From the NCBI GenBank assembly GCA_008081395.1, contig VMCJ01000031.1:1-49140 (forward strand): a DNA stretch of 49,140 nt, read 5' to 3'. A program made the translations under genes and the position numbers. The DNA is from Rhodospirillales bacterium (lineage in GTDB: Bacteria > Pseudomonadota > Alphaproteobacteria > Bin95). Of the stretch, positions 26,482 through 35,076 are shown piece by piece (position 1 is the stretch's first letter; each line of letters starts with the position of its first letter). The notes beneath the pieces are model-generated. The model was not told the origin of the DNA and searched no databases. It saw nothing but the letters and a program-made list of their open reading frames with translations.

Positions 26482-27312
26482 CTAGCTAGGCTTACTTCCC
26501 CCTGCAAGAAGAGCTGGCATCTTTAGTGTTAAAATATTACCCCCCTGCTTCTCCATGAGTTCCTTAGCACGCTTCATAATTTCAGCCTCTATTTTTGGCT
26601 TGGCGTGTTCAAGCTGAGCATCAAAAAGAGCTCGGGTGCGCACCGTGGCTTTAGCAAGGTTTGCCAAAAGTGCGTCAGGGCTTGATTGTCTGGTTAAACT
26701 AAGATTAGAGATTGAAATACTTGAAAATCCTGCTGAAGCGAGAGCCCCGGCCGCCTCACCATCCCGACTAAGCCGAAACATATCTGGACCAGGGGGAATT
26801 GGCACATCAAGACTTCCATGTGCAGCAATAGCGCCCCTAAAAATCTGGAAAGTTTCTACTTCTTCGGGCGATCGCCAAACAGTGAACGCGTATCGCCCAC
26901 CAGGTTTTAGTACACGGAAAGCCTCTGCTATCGCCTTATCGGGATACGCAAAATGAAGTAGGCCAAAGGCACATACTACAGCATCAAAACTATTGTTTTC
27001 AAAAGGCAAATTCTCTGCATCACCTTCTTTAAACACTGCCGCAGGGTAGAGCTTAGATGCTTTTTCCACCATAGCAGCAGCGAAGTCGAGACCAAAAGCA
27101 ACAGCCCCTCTCTCAACAGCTAGACCTGCGGAATAGCCAGGACCACACGCAACATCGAGCAATCGAATTTTGGTTGCATTATCGCCTTCACATCCAACAA
27201 ATTTTAGAAGAGTTTCAGCCGCTTTTGAGGTAGAAGTGTGTGTAACCTCGAAATAACTATCTGCTAGTTTTTCCCAACCAGCTTTCTCAAACTCTTTGAA
27301 TTCTTCGTACAT
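26482..27312 (-). CDS. Class I SAM-dependent methyltransferase
   Basis: Rossmann-fold methyltransferase of 276 residues. Motif [14 protein letters not shown] (about 51-63) binds AdoMet; Asp75 or so in GLDFAAAM follows; [25 protein letters not shown] is the methyltransf_11-type motif II/III region; [14 protein letters not shown] closes the core. The C-terminal third (after about 185) is a variable, mainly helical substrate domain ending in Lys/Glu-rich helices. The motifs resemble UbiE/small-molecule methyltransferases, but no ubiquinone gene is adjacent. It is convergent with the cupin gene and divergent from the acyl-CoA synthetase, 69 bases away. Substrate unknown. Confidence 0.85.
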   Translation of the reverse strand: MYEEFKEFEKAGWEKLADSYFEVTHTSTSKAAETLLKFVGCEGDNATKIRLLDVACGPGYSAGLAVERGAVAFGLDFAAAMVEKASKLYPAAVFKEGDAENLPFENNSFDAVVCAFGLLHFAYPDKAIAEAFRVLKPGGRYAFTVWRSPEEVETFQIFRGAIAAHGSLDVPIPPGPDMFRLSRDGEAAGALASAGFSSISISNLSLTRQSSPDALLANLAKATVRTRALFDAQLEHAKPKIEAEIMKRAKELMEKQGGNILTLKMPALLAGGSKPS

Positions 27313-27381
27313 CAGTATCTAGCCCCCTCGACGCTTGAAAGCTTCGGCTGCATGATCTTAAAAGGCAAGGGAGGTCAAAGA

Positions 27382-28977
27382 ATGTCTGGAGTCCTAACAC
27401 TAACCAGCCAATTAACTCATGCAGCGGATGTTGCAGGACACCAAACGGCTTTAATTCACGAAAATGGAAAAACCTCTTTTTCTGAACTTGAGGAATTGGC
27501 TCAAAAGTACGCTGCTGGACTAACAGCACTTGGCTTAGGCCGAGGAGACCGGATCGCCCTTTGGCTCCCAAACTCTCCAGAACATTATGCTTTGACGTAT
27601 GCTATATGGCGTATTGGTGCGATTAACGTAGGCGTAAACACTCGCTTTAAATCCAAAGAGGTCGAGGATATCGTTGGTCGATCTGGAGCCAAGCTACTTG
27701 CGTTCGACCCTGGATTTAAAGGTATTGAATTTGATAACATATTGGCTGGTGTAGATAGCAATTCACTTAAATCTCTAGAAAAGGTCTTACTGTTCGGTGA
27801 AAAAGATCAGGGAATAGTACTGGATCGGCCTGCCTTTCCGCTATCAGAGCTCTCTCAAAACGGAACTATGCAAGAGGATAGAGCCACTCCTGACACGCCA
27901 TGCCAGATTTTTACTACTTCCGGTACAACCTCAAAGCCAAAATTTGTTCTACACGCTCAACGTAGCCTTGCATTACACTCCCAACGCCTTCCCCATTTTT
28001 GGGGTTTAGACAGACCAGACGGGGTTGTATTTCAAGCAGCTCCCCTTTGTGGTGTTGTAGGTCTTAATGTTGCAACTTTGGGCATTGCTGCAATTCGGCC
28101 TCAAATAATTCAGTCTGTATTCGAGCCTATCTCAGCTGCTGAATTATTTGTTCGCCACGGCGTCACACACATGATTGGAATGGATGCGATGTACGAACGT
28201 ATGGTCGCAAGTCGTCCCGAAAAAATTCCATTCCCAAAACTTGCGCCCGCACCATCTTTTGGAGCCAATCCGCCTTTGGAACCATTTCGAAAAATTGCTA
28301 GAGACCGAGGTATTCCAATTTGTGCTGTTTATGGCATGAGTGAGGTCTGTGCGCTTTTTGCTTTTCAGGACATGTCTCTTCACGAAGATGATCGCGTAAT
28401 TGGCGGAGGACAGCCGGTTCATCCTGAAACAGAAATTCGTGTAAGTGATCCAGACACCGATGCCCCTCTACCAACCGGACAGGAAGGTGAAATTCAAATT
28501 AAGAGCCCTACAAGAATGTTGGAGTATGCTGACAACCCGGAAGCAACTACCGCATCACTTACCAAAGATGGGTTCTTTAAGACGGGTGACCTTGGTAAAA
28601 TGCGCGAAGATGGAAGTTTTGTTTATCTCGCTCGAATGGGGGACGTACTTCGCCTAGCCGGGTTTCTTACAAACCCAATGGATATTGAAAAAGAATTGGA
28701 GGCGGATCCGGCTATCCTTGAAGCTCAAACAGTACAAACAAGAATTGGAACGCGGGATAAAGCTTTTGCATTTGTTCTTCTGAACGGCACTACTCCTTTT
28801 GATGAACAAAGGGCAATTGCACGTTGCAGAGATCGTCTAGCCGACTACAAGGTTCCTATCAGGGTAGTCCCATTGGACGCTTTTCCAGTCACAGAGAGTG
28901 CCAATGCCATCAAAGTTAGAAAAACAGATCTGCGCCGCATGGCGGAGGAAATCCTGGCTGAGGAGAGTGTAAGTTGA
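27382..28977 (+). CDS. Acyl-CoA synthetase / AMP-dependent ligase
   Basis: Adenylate-forming enzyme (ANL superfamily), 531 residues, that activates a carboxylate to acyl-AMP then acyl-CoA. The P-loop-like A3 motif is TTSGTTSKPKFVLHAQ (about residues 183-198), A5 is AVYGMSEVCALF, A7 is KTGDLGKMREDGSFVY. The final lysine region near the end reads TESANAIKVRK, with Lys before V-R-K as the candidate catalytic lysine. GGGAGG lies before the ATG at 27382, so the in-frame upstream 27352 codon is rejected. The start of the next gene overlaps its stop (TTGA). A medium/short-chain or aromatic acid is possible; the chemical class cannot be told. Confidence 0.87.
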   Translation: MSGVLTLTSQLTHAADVAGHQTALIHENGKTSFSELEELAQKYAAGLTALGLGRGDRIALWLPNSPEHYALTYAIWRIGAINVGVNTRFKSKEVEDIVGRSGAKLLAFDPGFKGIEFDNILAGVDSNSLKSLEKVLLFGEKDQGIVLDRPAFPLSELSQNGTMQEDRATPDTPCQIFTTSGTTSKPKFVLHAQRSLALHSQRLPHFWGLDRPDGVVFQAAPLCGVVGLNVATLGIAAIRPQIIQSVFEPISAAELFVRHGVTHMIGMDAMYERMVASRPEKIPFPKLAPAPSFGANPPLEPFRKIARDRGIPICAVYGMSEVCALFAFQDMSLHEDDRVIGGGQPVHPETEIRVSDPDTDAPLPTGQEGEIQIKSPTRMLEYADNPEATTASLTKDGFFKTGDLGKMREDGSFVYLARMGDVLRLAGFLTNPMDIEKELEADPAILEAQTVQTRIGTRDKAFAFVLLNGTTPFDEQRAIARCRDRLADYKVPIRVVPLDAFPVTESANAIKVRKTDLRRMAEEILAEESVS

Positions 28978-30125
28978 CCGAATGCCGTTATGTCAATCCG
29001 CGCTCGGGGGCGGAATGGAGTATTTCGCAGCCGCTCTGGTCCGCTCCTGATGACGGTAATTATCTAAATCTCACTCAAGCAACCATCTTTGATGCTCAAG
29101 AAATTGAGACTTCAGACCCTTCCATTTGGCGTTATTCAAGAATGCTGCGAATTGAAGCGCCTCCTCTATCTCTGGGTGAGGGTTGGACGCCTCTCATTGA
29201 AGGTGAATGGGATGGGGCCAAAGTAGCTTTTAAATGCGATCATATGATGCCGTCTGGATCGTTTAAAGACCGTGGCGTATCTGTGATGATGGCTTACCTT
29301 AAAGGCCATGGCATACAAAAAATTCTCGAAGATTCCAGTGGAAATGCAGGATCATCAGTAGCGACCTACGCTGCCAGAGCCAATATGGAAGCCACTATTT
29401 TTTCACCTTCTTCCGCCCCACCAGCAAAGCTATCCCAAATGAGAGCAATGGGTGCTGAACTTCGAGCCATCGACGGCCCTCGACAAAATGCTGCTGATGC
29501 TGCTCTTTCAGAAGCTTTGAAAGGCACCTTTTATGCCGGACACAATATTCAGCCCTTCTTCTTGGAAGGCTGCAAAACAGTTGCCTTTGAGCTCTGGGAA
29601 CAACTAGGAGGCGCCCCACCTGATCATGTGGTAGTTGCATGTGGCCAGGGCGGCAACGTGATAGGTCTTCACATTGGATTTAAGGAGCTCTATGCCGCAA
29701 ATCTAATCAATAAGATTCCCGCAATTCATGGCGTACAAGCCATCAATGCGGCGCCCTACCTCGCGTCTTGGGAAAGTAATGGCGAGCCAATAACTATTGA
29801 TCCAAAACCATCTATTGCAGATGGCATAACCTCTTCAAAAGGCGTTCGTGTCAGAGAAGTTCTCTCTGCGTGTCGAGAGAGTGGTGGCAGACTGATTGGT
29901 GTTACCGAACTTGAGATTATAAATGCTATGCGAAGACTTCATGGCAAGGGTTTCTTTGTAGAGCCAACTACAGCGGCCGGTGCCGCAGGGCTTTCAAACT
30001 TAATCTCAACTGGTGTTATTCAGAAAAATGATAGCATCGCCCTACTCCTGACCGGAACTGGCCTAAAGGCCATAAATTCAATTCAGGAAAGTACCAATCA
30101 AAGTCCTAACCCACCATCTACATGA
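28974..30125 (+). CDS. Threonine synthase-like PLP-dependent enzyme
   Basis: Fold-type II PLP enzyme of 383 residues. GEGWTPLIEG precedes the PLP lysine, Lys98 in MMPSGSFKDRG; the phosphate-anchoring loop is EDSSGNAGSSVATYA (about 122-136); a Gly-rich TGTGLKA stands near the end. The overall arrangement and length fit threonine synthase or a close threonine/serine dehydratase-type lyase. Translation starts at TTG 28974, overlapping the acyl-CoA synthetase stop (TTGA), with GGAG about ten bases upstream, so the two genes are coupled. Coupling to an acyl-CoA synthetase rather than to hom/thrB argues that this may not be the housekeeping ThrC. Its last 28 bases overlap the convergent SDR gene. 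Confidence 0.83.
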   Translation: MTECRYVNPRSGAEWSISQPLWSAPDDGNYLNLTQATIFDAQEIETSDPSIWRYSRMLRIEAPPLSLGEGWTPLIEGEWDGAKVAFKCDHMMPSGSFKDRGVSVMMAYLKGHGIQKILEDSSGNAGSSVATYAARANMEATIFSPSSAPPAKLSQMRAMGAELRAIDGPRQNAADAALSEALKGTFYAGHNIQPFFLEGCKTVAFELWEQLGGAPPDHVVVACGQGGNVIGLHIGFKELYAANLINKIPAIHGVQAINAAPYLASWESNGEPITIDPKPSIADGITSSKGVRVREVLSACRESGGRLIGVTELEIINAMRRLHGKGFFVEPTTAAGAAGLSNLISTGVIQKNDSIALLLTGTGLKAINSIQESTNQSPNPPST

Positions 30126-30844
30126 ATAATCTGCCCAGTCACATAGGCTGCTTCGTCTGACAAAAAATAAGCTACGGCGGCCGCACATTCATCGGGTTTT
30201 CCCAGACGAGCAAAGGGAATGCGCTCTATAATCTCCTGCCAGCGTTCTTGTGAAAGAGCAGCATGGGCGCCTTTATCTTTTTGAGTGTAGCCAGGGGCGA
30301 CAATGTTAACCGTGACGTTGGCACCTGCGAGTTCGGATGCAAGGCTAAGCGCCAATGCCTCTAATGCTGCTTTCGCAGCAGCTGATGCAGGAAAATGATC
30401 TCCTGAAGGAGAAAAACGATGAGCAACAAATGACGATATAGCTACCACACGGCCGCGCTCGGATGCTTGCAAGAAAGGCGCCGCCTCTTTTGCCATTCGG
30501 AAAAAGCTATCAGCTATCGGTGTCAAGCTTGCTTGGATACCATCGTCAGGCAAATCAGTAATCAAACGGCTATCCGCAAAACCAGCGTTAGAAATTAGCC
30601 AGTCAATACCTCCCATAAAGTGCACGGCATCTTGAACCAATTTTGCTGCGTTTGACGGATCTGATAAATCGAGAATGGCTGTTTCTGTTTCGGCCCCGGC
30701 TGCTTGAGCTGCTTCCGCCACAGCCAGTAGGCCACTAACATTCTTGCGACTATGCAAAACGAGTTTTACGCCGGGCGCTGCCACTCGGTTTGCAATGGCA
30801 GCCCCTATACCTGAAGCGGCGCCAGTAATTACTGCGGCTGTCAT
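30098..30844 (-). CDS. Short-chain dehydrogenase/reductase lacking the catalytic tyrosine
   Basis: Classical-size SDR of 248 residues with an intact cofactor site (TGAASGIG, residues 7-14), SNAG near 90, the active-site serine region ISS (137-138) and the C-terminal [12 protein letters not shown]. The YxxxK motif is not intact: Lys158 is present, but the residue four before it is Ser154 and no tyrosine occurs between 138 and 158. The insertion between Ser and Lys is also three residues longer than usual. It may be a non-catalytic or altered SDR. The ATG overlaps the gpmA stop (ATGA), so the two are coupled. Its 3' end overlaps the convergent PLP-enzyme gene by 28 bases. Confidence 0.85.
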   Translation of the reverse strand: MTAAVITGAASGIGAAIANRVAAPGVKLVLHSRKNVSGLLAVAEAAQAAGAETETAILDLSDPSNAAKLVQDAVHFMGGIDWLISNAGFADSRLITDLPDDGIQASLTPIADSFFRMAKEAAPFLQASERGRVVAISSFVAHRFSPSGDHFPASAAAKAALEALALSLASELAGANVTVNIVAPGYTQKDKGAHAALSQERWQEIIERIPFARLGKPDECAAAVAYFLSDEAAYVTGQIIHVDGGLGL

Positions 30845-31542
30845 TCGTGAGGCTTTAGGTATCGCGCCTTAGACTTGGGCCTCAAGTTATCATCTAAGTC
30901 ATAAACCAGAGGATTTCCTGTCGGGATTTCAACCTGGGGTATCTCTAGATCAGAGATCCCATCCAGATGTTTCACCAGGCTACGTAAACTATTGCCATGA
31001 GCAGAAATAAGGACTCGCTGTCCAGACCGAATCTTTGGAGCAATCTCAGCTTCCCAATATGGCTGGACCCGCTCAATGGTATCTTTGAGGCTCTCCGTTA
31101 GAGGAATATTCTCCCTTGGTAAATCCCGATAACGAGGGTCATCAATTGGATAACGTTCGTCGTCAGACGCAAGACTTGGTGGAGGAATATCAAAACTACG
31201 CCGCCAAATCATAACTTGGTCAAGGCCATGCTTTTCAGCTGTTTCTGCCTTATTTAATCCCTGCAAACCACCATAACTCCGCTCGTTTAAACGCCAGTCT
31301 TTAACAACCGGCAACCAACGGCGATCCATCTCATCCAATACTATCCAAAGGGTTCGAATTGCACGAGTTAAAACGGATGTGTAACAGATATCAAAATCAA
31401 ATCCCTGTTCACGCAGCAATCTTCCACCTTCTCGAGCCTCTGCCTCACCCGCGTCAGTGAGGTTCACGTCTTTCCAGCCGGTAAAACGATTTTCTAAGTT
31501 CCATTGGCTTTGGCCGTGGCGAATAAGCACCAGGTTCGACAT
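30841..31542 (-). CDS. gpmA: 2,3-bisphosphoglycerate-dependent phosphoglycerate mutase
   Basis: Glycolytic/gluconeogenic enzyme interconverting 3- and 2-phosphoglycerate. The 233 residues show [24 protein letters not shown] (His9 is the phosphorylated histidine), the [11 protein letters not shown] segment characteristic of dPGM, and [17 protein letters not shown] with the second histidine. The C-terminal tail after GNPLVYDLD (about 210) is short but normal. It is followed, with a four-base overlap, by the tyrosine-less SDR. Upstream, 66 bases separate it from the permease pair. The motif set is distinctive enough to exclude the general phosphatase members of the superfamily. Confidence 0.94.
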   Translation of the reverse strand: MSNLVLIRHGQSQWNLENRFTGWKDVNLTDAGEAEAREGGRLLREQGFDFDICYTSVLTRAIRTLWIVLDEMDRRWLPVVKDWRLNERSYGGLQGLNKAETAEKHGLDQVMIWRRSFDIPPPSLASDDERYPIDDPRYRDLPRENIPLTESLKDTIERVQPYWEAEIAPKIRSGQRVLISAHGNSLRSLVKHLDGISDLEIPQVEIPTGNPLVYDLDDNLRPKSKARYLKPHE

Positions 31543-31608
31543 AGTTTCAGTAAAACTCCATAGGGGTAAGAAGGTCCTTATAAAGATAGATACATCATCG
31601 ACTCATAG

Positions 31609-32109
31609 CTAGCGCGCAAGAATAAGCTCGATCAACTCTGCACCAAGGATAGCAAATGGCAATGCTACAAAACCTCCTGCTAAACGGCGCGCTGCCATGC
31701 TCATCCCTACTAGGGGAACCTCCCAGATGATGAAGCGCTGCACGTTAACCAATGTCCATGATGCATAAAGTGTTAAGATTTGCGCAAATCCAGCATCAGC
31801 CTGAAGTAACGCAGCACCGAGGGGCAAAACCACCATAGGTCCAGTTGGGAGAATAGCACCAGCAAAGGCGGCAAGAGCAAAACCTATAATCCCACTCTCA
31901 GGTCCCACTAGACCTGAAACTAGCTCCCTCGGCAAAAGTTCTGCAAGAAATCCTGCAATAAACGCAGCGGGTATTACTATAGGAAGGACTCTTATTGCCT
32001 GGGTTTTTGAAATCTGGAGAGCTTCTTTAAAGCTAACTCCAGGCTTTAACGCTGTGGCAAGCGCAGCCGCTAAAACAAGCAAGATCATGATTATTAGCGA
32101 GGCCGACAT
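31609..32109 (-). CDS. Half-size permease, C-terminal-type repeat (ArsP/YraQ-like)
   Basis: A 166-residue membrane protein with about four to five hydrophobic segments. Its core, LLPRELVSGLVGPES, GAILPTGPMVVLPL and SWTLVNVQRFIIWEVPLVG, lines up residue by residue with the preceding gene's protein (LAPREAVARTLGGNS, GALLPGGPWVIMPL, AWGALGLNRLLVWELPFLG). The two genes therefore look like the two internal repeats of one permease encoded separately. The layout resembles the ArsP/YraQ (DUF318) permeases, but the cysteine motif of that family after the GA-LLP turn is replaced by TGPM. The start at 32109 shares one base with the stop of the upstream gene (TAATG). Transported substrate unknown. Confidence 0.7.
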   Translation of the reverse strand: MSASLIIMILLVLAAALATALKPGVSFKEALQISKTQAIRVLPIVIPAAFIAGFLAELLPRELVSGLVGPESGIIGFALAAFAGAILPTGPMVVLPLGAALLQADAGFAQILTLYASWTLVNVQRFIIWEVPLVGMSMAARRLAGGFVALPFAILGAELIELILAR

Positions 32110-32639
32110 TAACGTACCGCCACGTATGGAAGGAACCGGCGTACAGCTAATCCAGCTATAATTGGCAGTGGCAGCGCGAGTAACCAACGAAGGCCCGCAG
32201 TTTCAAAACCCAAGAAAGGAAGTTCCCAAACAAGCAACCTATTAAGACCAAGAGCACCCCAGGCGATTACAAAAGCAACACACGCGCCAGCATCAGCACC
32301 AGCCCGTGAAATAGTTAGCGCCAAGGGCATAATTACCCAAGGCCCACCCGGCAATAACGCTCCAGCTCCTGTAGCAAGCATTAAGCCCTTCATACCCGAA
32401 TTTCCACCAAGGGTCCTGGCCACTGCTTCACGCGGGGCCAATACTGTTAAAAACCCAACTAAAGCTAAACCAAGTAGGAACCGCGGCGCCATGGTTTCTA
32501 CAATTTCCATGTCTGCCCAAAATGCTCGAATGAAAGCCTGTTCACCCTTGACGAAATAGCAAATCACCGCGAGAGAGATCGCCAAACTCCAGATGAACAG
32601 CGCCGGTCCATGACCACCAAAGCGCTTACCTTTGCCCAT
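32109..32639 (-). CDS. Half-size permease, N-terminal-type repeat (ArsP/YraQ-like)
   Basis: A 176-residue membrane protein, first of the permease pair, with a basic N-terminus (MGKGKRFGGHG) and about four to five hydrophobic segments. PREAVARTLGGNSGMKGLML followed by GALLPGGPWVIMPL strongly recalls the ArsP/YraQ repeat, in which the same position reads PFCSCG; here no cysteine is present in the loop (the only ones, Cys22 and a Cys in ADAGACVAF, are in helices). The product would need its partner at 31609-32109 for a complete two-repeat transporter. The ATG at 32639 is the only reasonable start. The 179-bp gap upstream holds no gene that I can support. Confidence 0.7.
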   Translation of the reverse strand: MGKGKRFGGHGPALFIWSLAISLAVICYFVKGEQAFIRAFWADMEIVETMAPRFLLGLALVGFLTVLAPREAVARTLGGNSGMKGLMLATGAGALLPGGPWVIMPLALTISRAGADAGACVAFVIAWGALGLNRLLVWELPFLGFETAGLRWLLALPLPIIAGLAVRRFLPYVAVR

Positions 32640-32818
32640 AACAATACTGCTTGAAAACGAAACTAGAGAAACGAAGATAGTCTTTCTAGATCAACACGGA
32701 AAGCGCTTCCAAACATCAAACTTACAGATCGTCAAAACTGAATAGCATGACATATATTTTGAACAGGGATGCTGACTAAGAAGAGAAGAGAAGCCAGATG
32801 GCGCTCCGCAGAAACGCT

Positions 32819-34198
32819 CTATGTTTTAGCGCCAATATCCCAGAAGAGCCCCGTCATTAAACCCAATCCCTCTCTTAAGATTGGAGCCAATGCATGCTCA
32901 TCCGGGGCATGTTGCTGGCATCCCGAATATGAATGAGGAACCCAAACAGTCGGCATGCCGAGAATATCTGTAAAAACATCATTTGGTATGGAACCACCTA
33001 AGCTAGGAAGAATAGCTGGCCTGTTACCAGAGGTTTTCTCGAATGAATTAACAGTGCGTGCTACCCAAGGCTCATCTAATTCCGTCCTGGTTGCTAACAT
33101 TGCCCCTCGAGAAGGTTCAACTTTAACCATGGCATATCCATTAACTTTTAGGTGGTCACGGATTGCTTCCAAGAAGCACTCATGATCTGAACCAGCAACG
33201 AAACGTATCTGACATACAGCAAACGCATGTCCTGGAATTGCATTAACCGGTGCAGATGGATTTCCAGTCTCCATCGCAAGAATTTCTAAAGTGTTCCAAG
33301 CAAAAACACGTTCATTTGGTGTGAGGTCTTTAGCACCCCAGTCTCTATCAATCGCTGGTGCATCTGGACCGCCATCTACACTTAAATCGGCCAAAGCTGC
33401 ACGGACTGCGTTAGATATTGGAGGAGGCTTCAATCCTTCAACCAAAAGCTGACCTCGTCCATCAACCAAAGTGGAAATTGCGTTCACTAGCTGTACGGCG
33501 GGATTAGAGATTAGACCACCCCAGTTGCCAGAGTGATGTGCGCCATCACGCGCATTTATAGAAAGTGTAAAATTTAAATTACCTCTGCTACCAAGAAATA
33601 CGGTTGGCCGTTCGGCCTGTACGCGAGGACCATCAGAAGCAATGAGAACATCTGCTTTGAGACGTTCCTTGTTTGCTTGAGCAAACTCTCGCAAACCTTT
33701 GGAGCCCATCTCTTCCCCGGTTTCGATAAGGACGCGAAGGTTGAACCCAAGCTCTCCCCGCTCCGCTAAAACAGCCTTTAAAGCCTCAAAATTAGTTGTG
33801 TGTTGACCTTTATTATCTGCTGTACCTCGCCCATACCAGCGCTTACCCTCAACAGTTATTTTCCAAGGAACGAGGCCATCTCTCCAAAACTCCTCTTGGC
33901 CGCGAACTGTGTCTCCATGGCCGTATACAAGGATAGTTGGCAAATCTGCCCCCTCATGGCGTTCACCTATCAGAATTGGGCCCGCATCGAGAGGGTTTGG
34001 ATGAACATCCCAAACAACTCCTAGATCAGCCGCGAGACTAGGGCCAATTTCCTCGAAAAGGTATCTATCCAATTCCGAAGCCTGCGACGGTTCTTGGCTA
34101 GTACTCTGTATTTCCACTCGCCTGTTAAGCACGCTGAAAAATTCGCCGTTGTCGAAGCCGTCTATGGCGCGAGAGATAGCTGCGGAACGATCAGTCAC
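32819..34198 (-). CDS. M20-family metallopeptidase
   Basis: Di-zinc M20 peptidase of about 459 residues. Metal-binding motifs are in order: VYGHGDTV (about residue 96) with His and the adjacent Asp, WYGRGTADNKGQ (Asp bridging the zinc ions, about 132), IETGEEMGSKGL (catalytic and metal glutamates, about 163), then a late histidine in WVPHSYSGCQQHAPDEH. A dimerisation domain lies between about 190 and 320. GTG at 34198 is preferred as start: GAGG/AGGG lies upstream and it overlaps the preceding stop by eight bases (GTGACTGA). The more upstream TTG at 34222 is less likely. It would hydrolyse dipeptides or N-acyl amino acids in the cytoplasm. Third gene of a peptidase/CoA cassette. Confidence 0.88.
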   Translation of the reverse strand: MTDRSAAISRAIDGFDNGEFFSVLNRRVEIQSTSQEPSQASELDRYLFEEIGPSLAADLGVVWDVHPNPLDAGPILIGERHEGADLPTILVYGHGDTVRGQEEFWRDGLVPWKITVEGKRWYGRGTADNKGQHTTNFEALKAVLAERGELGFNLRVLIETGEEMGSKGLREFAQANKERLKADVLIASDGPRVQAERPTVFLGSRGNLNFTLSINARDGAHHSGNWGGLISNPAVQLVNAISTLVDGRGQLLVEGLKPPPISNAVRAALADLSVDGGPDAPAIDRDWGAKDLTPNERVFAWNTLEILAMETGNPSAPVNAIPGHAFAVCQIRFVAGSDHECFLEAIRDHLKVNGYAMVKVEPSRGAMLATRTELDEPWVARTVNSFEKTSGNRPAILPSLGGSIPNDVFTDILGMPTVWVPHSYSGCQQHAPDEHALAPILREGLGLMTGLFWDIGAKT

Positions 34199-35072
34199 GT
34201 GCCCTAGCCTCTGGTTCAACAATATCTAAAATCTTACGGGTCATCTCTTTGACCTCGCGGCGCCGCTTTTCAACATCTTTTCCATGCCAGTTGTAAAAAC
34301 CTCTTCCAGCATCGGCCCCGGTGAAACCCTGTTTTGGCAAATTTTGGACAAAAGGTGCTGGCTCTTTACTTAGGGTAAGCTTAGGTATGATTTCAGACTG
34401 CGAGGCAGCATGAACTACTAATCCTCCAAGGTCCTTTACTTCAATAAGGCCTCCAGCACACATGCGCGGCCCCATGGCGAGCCTGGCAAATTTGTCTACA
34501 TCTTCAACTGAACACAGACCCTGCTCTATCATCCAATAAGCTTCATGCAGCATCGCATGCTGCAAACGATTAAATAAAGCACCTATAATCGGCCGATTAA
34601 GGAGGACAACTTCTTTATCAGTACGCTTTAAAGCCTCGACTACTCTGTCTTTTGTTTCATCGGAGGTGGCCGAAATCCGAATGGCTTCCACACATGCAAA
34701 TGCATCAGCAGGTTGTAAATAATGGACACCCATAAACATATTTTTGTGCTGCAACGGTGCTGCTAAGTCTTCTAAGTCGAGACCAGAGGTATTAGATGCA
34801 ATAATGCTTGCACCACCCCATTTGGCTTCGATAGCTGCAAATAAGTCCTGCTTTGGCGCAATTTCTTCTGGGTAGTTTTCAGAAATATAGTCTGGCGGTT
34901 CATCTGGTAACGACGATACTGCTTTAACTCCCGCTGGCGCATTAGCCAAAGCCTTCGCGGGATCTCTCGTAAGGATAGTGACGTCAAAGCCGCCAGCATG
35001 AAAGGAGGCGGCAACGCCTTTGCCCATAACCCCATAACCGGCAACAAGAATGGTTTGAATTTTATCAATCAA
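34191..35072 (-). CDS. 3-hydroxyacyl-CoA dehydrogenase family protein
   Basis: NAD-dependent dehydrogenase of the 3HCDH family, about 293 residues. The Rossmann domain begins at ILVAGYGVMGKGVAASFHAGGFDV; IIASNTSGLDLEDLA holds the conserved N-T-S segment, then MGVHYLQPADAFACVEAI with the catalytic His (normally H-F-F-N-P, here H-Y-L-Q-P). The C-terminal domain includes NRPIIGALFNRLQHAMLHEA. Substitution of F-N-P by L-Q-P around the active histidine marks it as divergent from fatty-acid beta-oxidation enzymes. A TTG at 35072 fits a start, with GGGAG eight bases upstream and only four bases after the stop of the M81 gene; a TTG at 35087 is also in frame. Likely a hydroxy-acid or hydroxyacyl-CoA dehydrogenase of unknown substrate. 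Confidence 0.82.
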   Translation of the reverse strand: MIDKIQTILVAGYGVMGKGVAASFHAGGFDVTILTRDPAKALANAPAGVKAVSSLPDEPPDYISENYPEEIAPKQDLFAAIEAKWGGASIIASNTSGLDLEDLAAPLQHKNMFMGVHYLQPADAFACVEAIRISATSDETKDRVVEALKRTDKEVVLLNRPIIGALFNRLQHAMLHEAYWMIEQGLCSVEDVDKFARLAMGPRMCAGGLIEVKDLGGLVVHAASQSEIIPKLTLSKEPAPFVQNLPKQGFTGADAGRGFYNWHGKDVEKRRREVKEMTRKILDIVEPEARARD

Positions 35073-35076
35073 CAAA

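Noticed and set aside
32799-32834. TGGCGCT/AGCGCCA pairing as terminator of the M20 gene
   Set aside because: Loop is 22 bases, the arm lies inside the coding end, and no T-tract follows on the minus strand.
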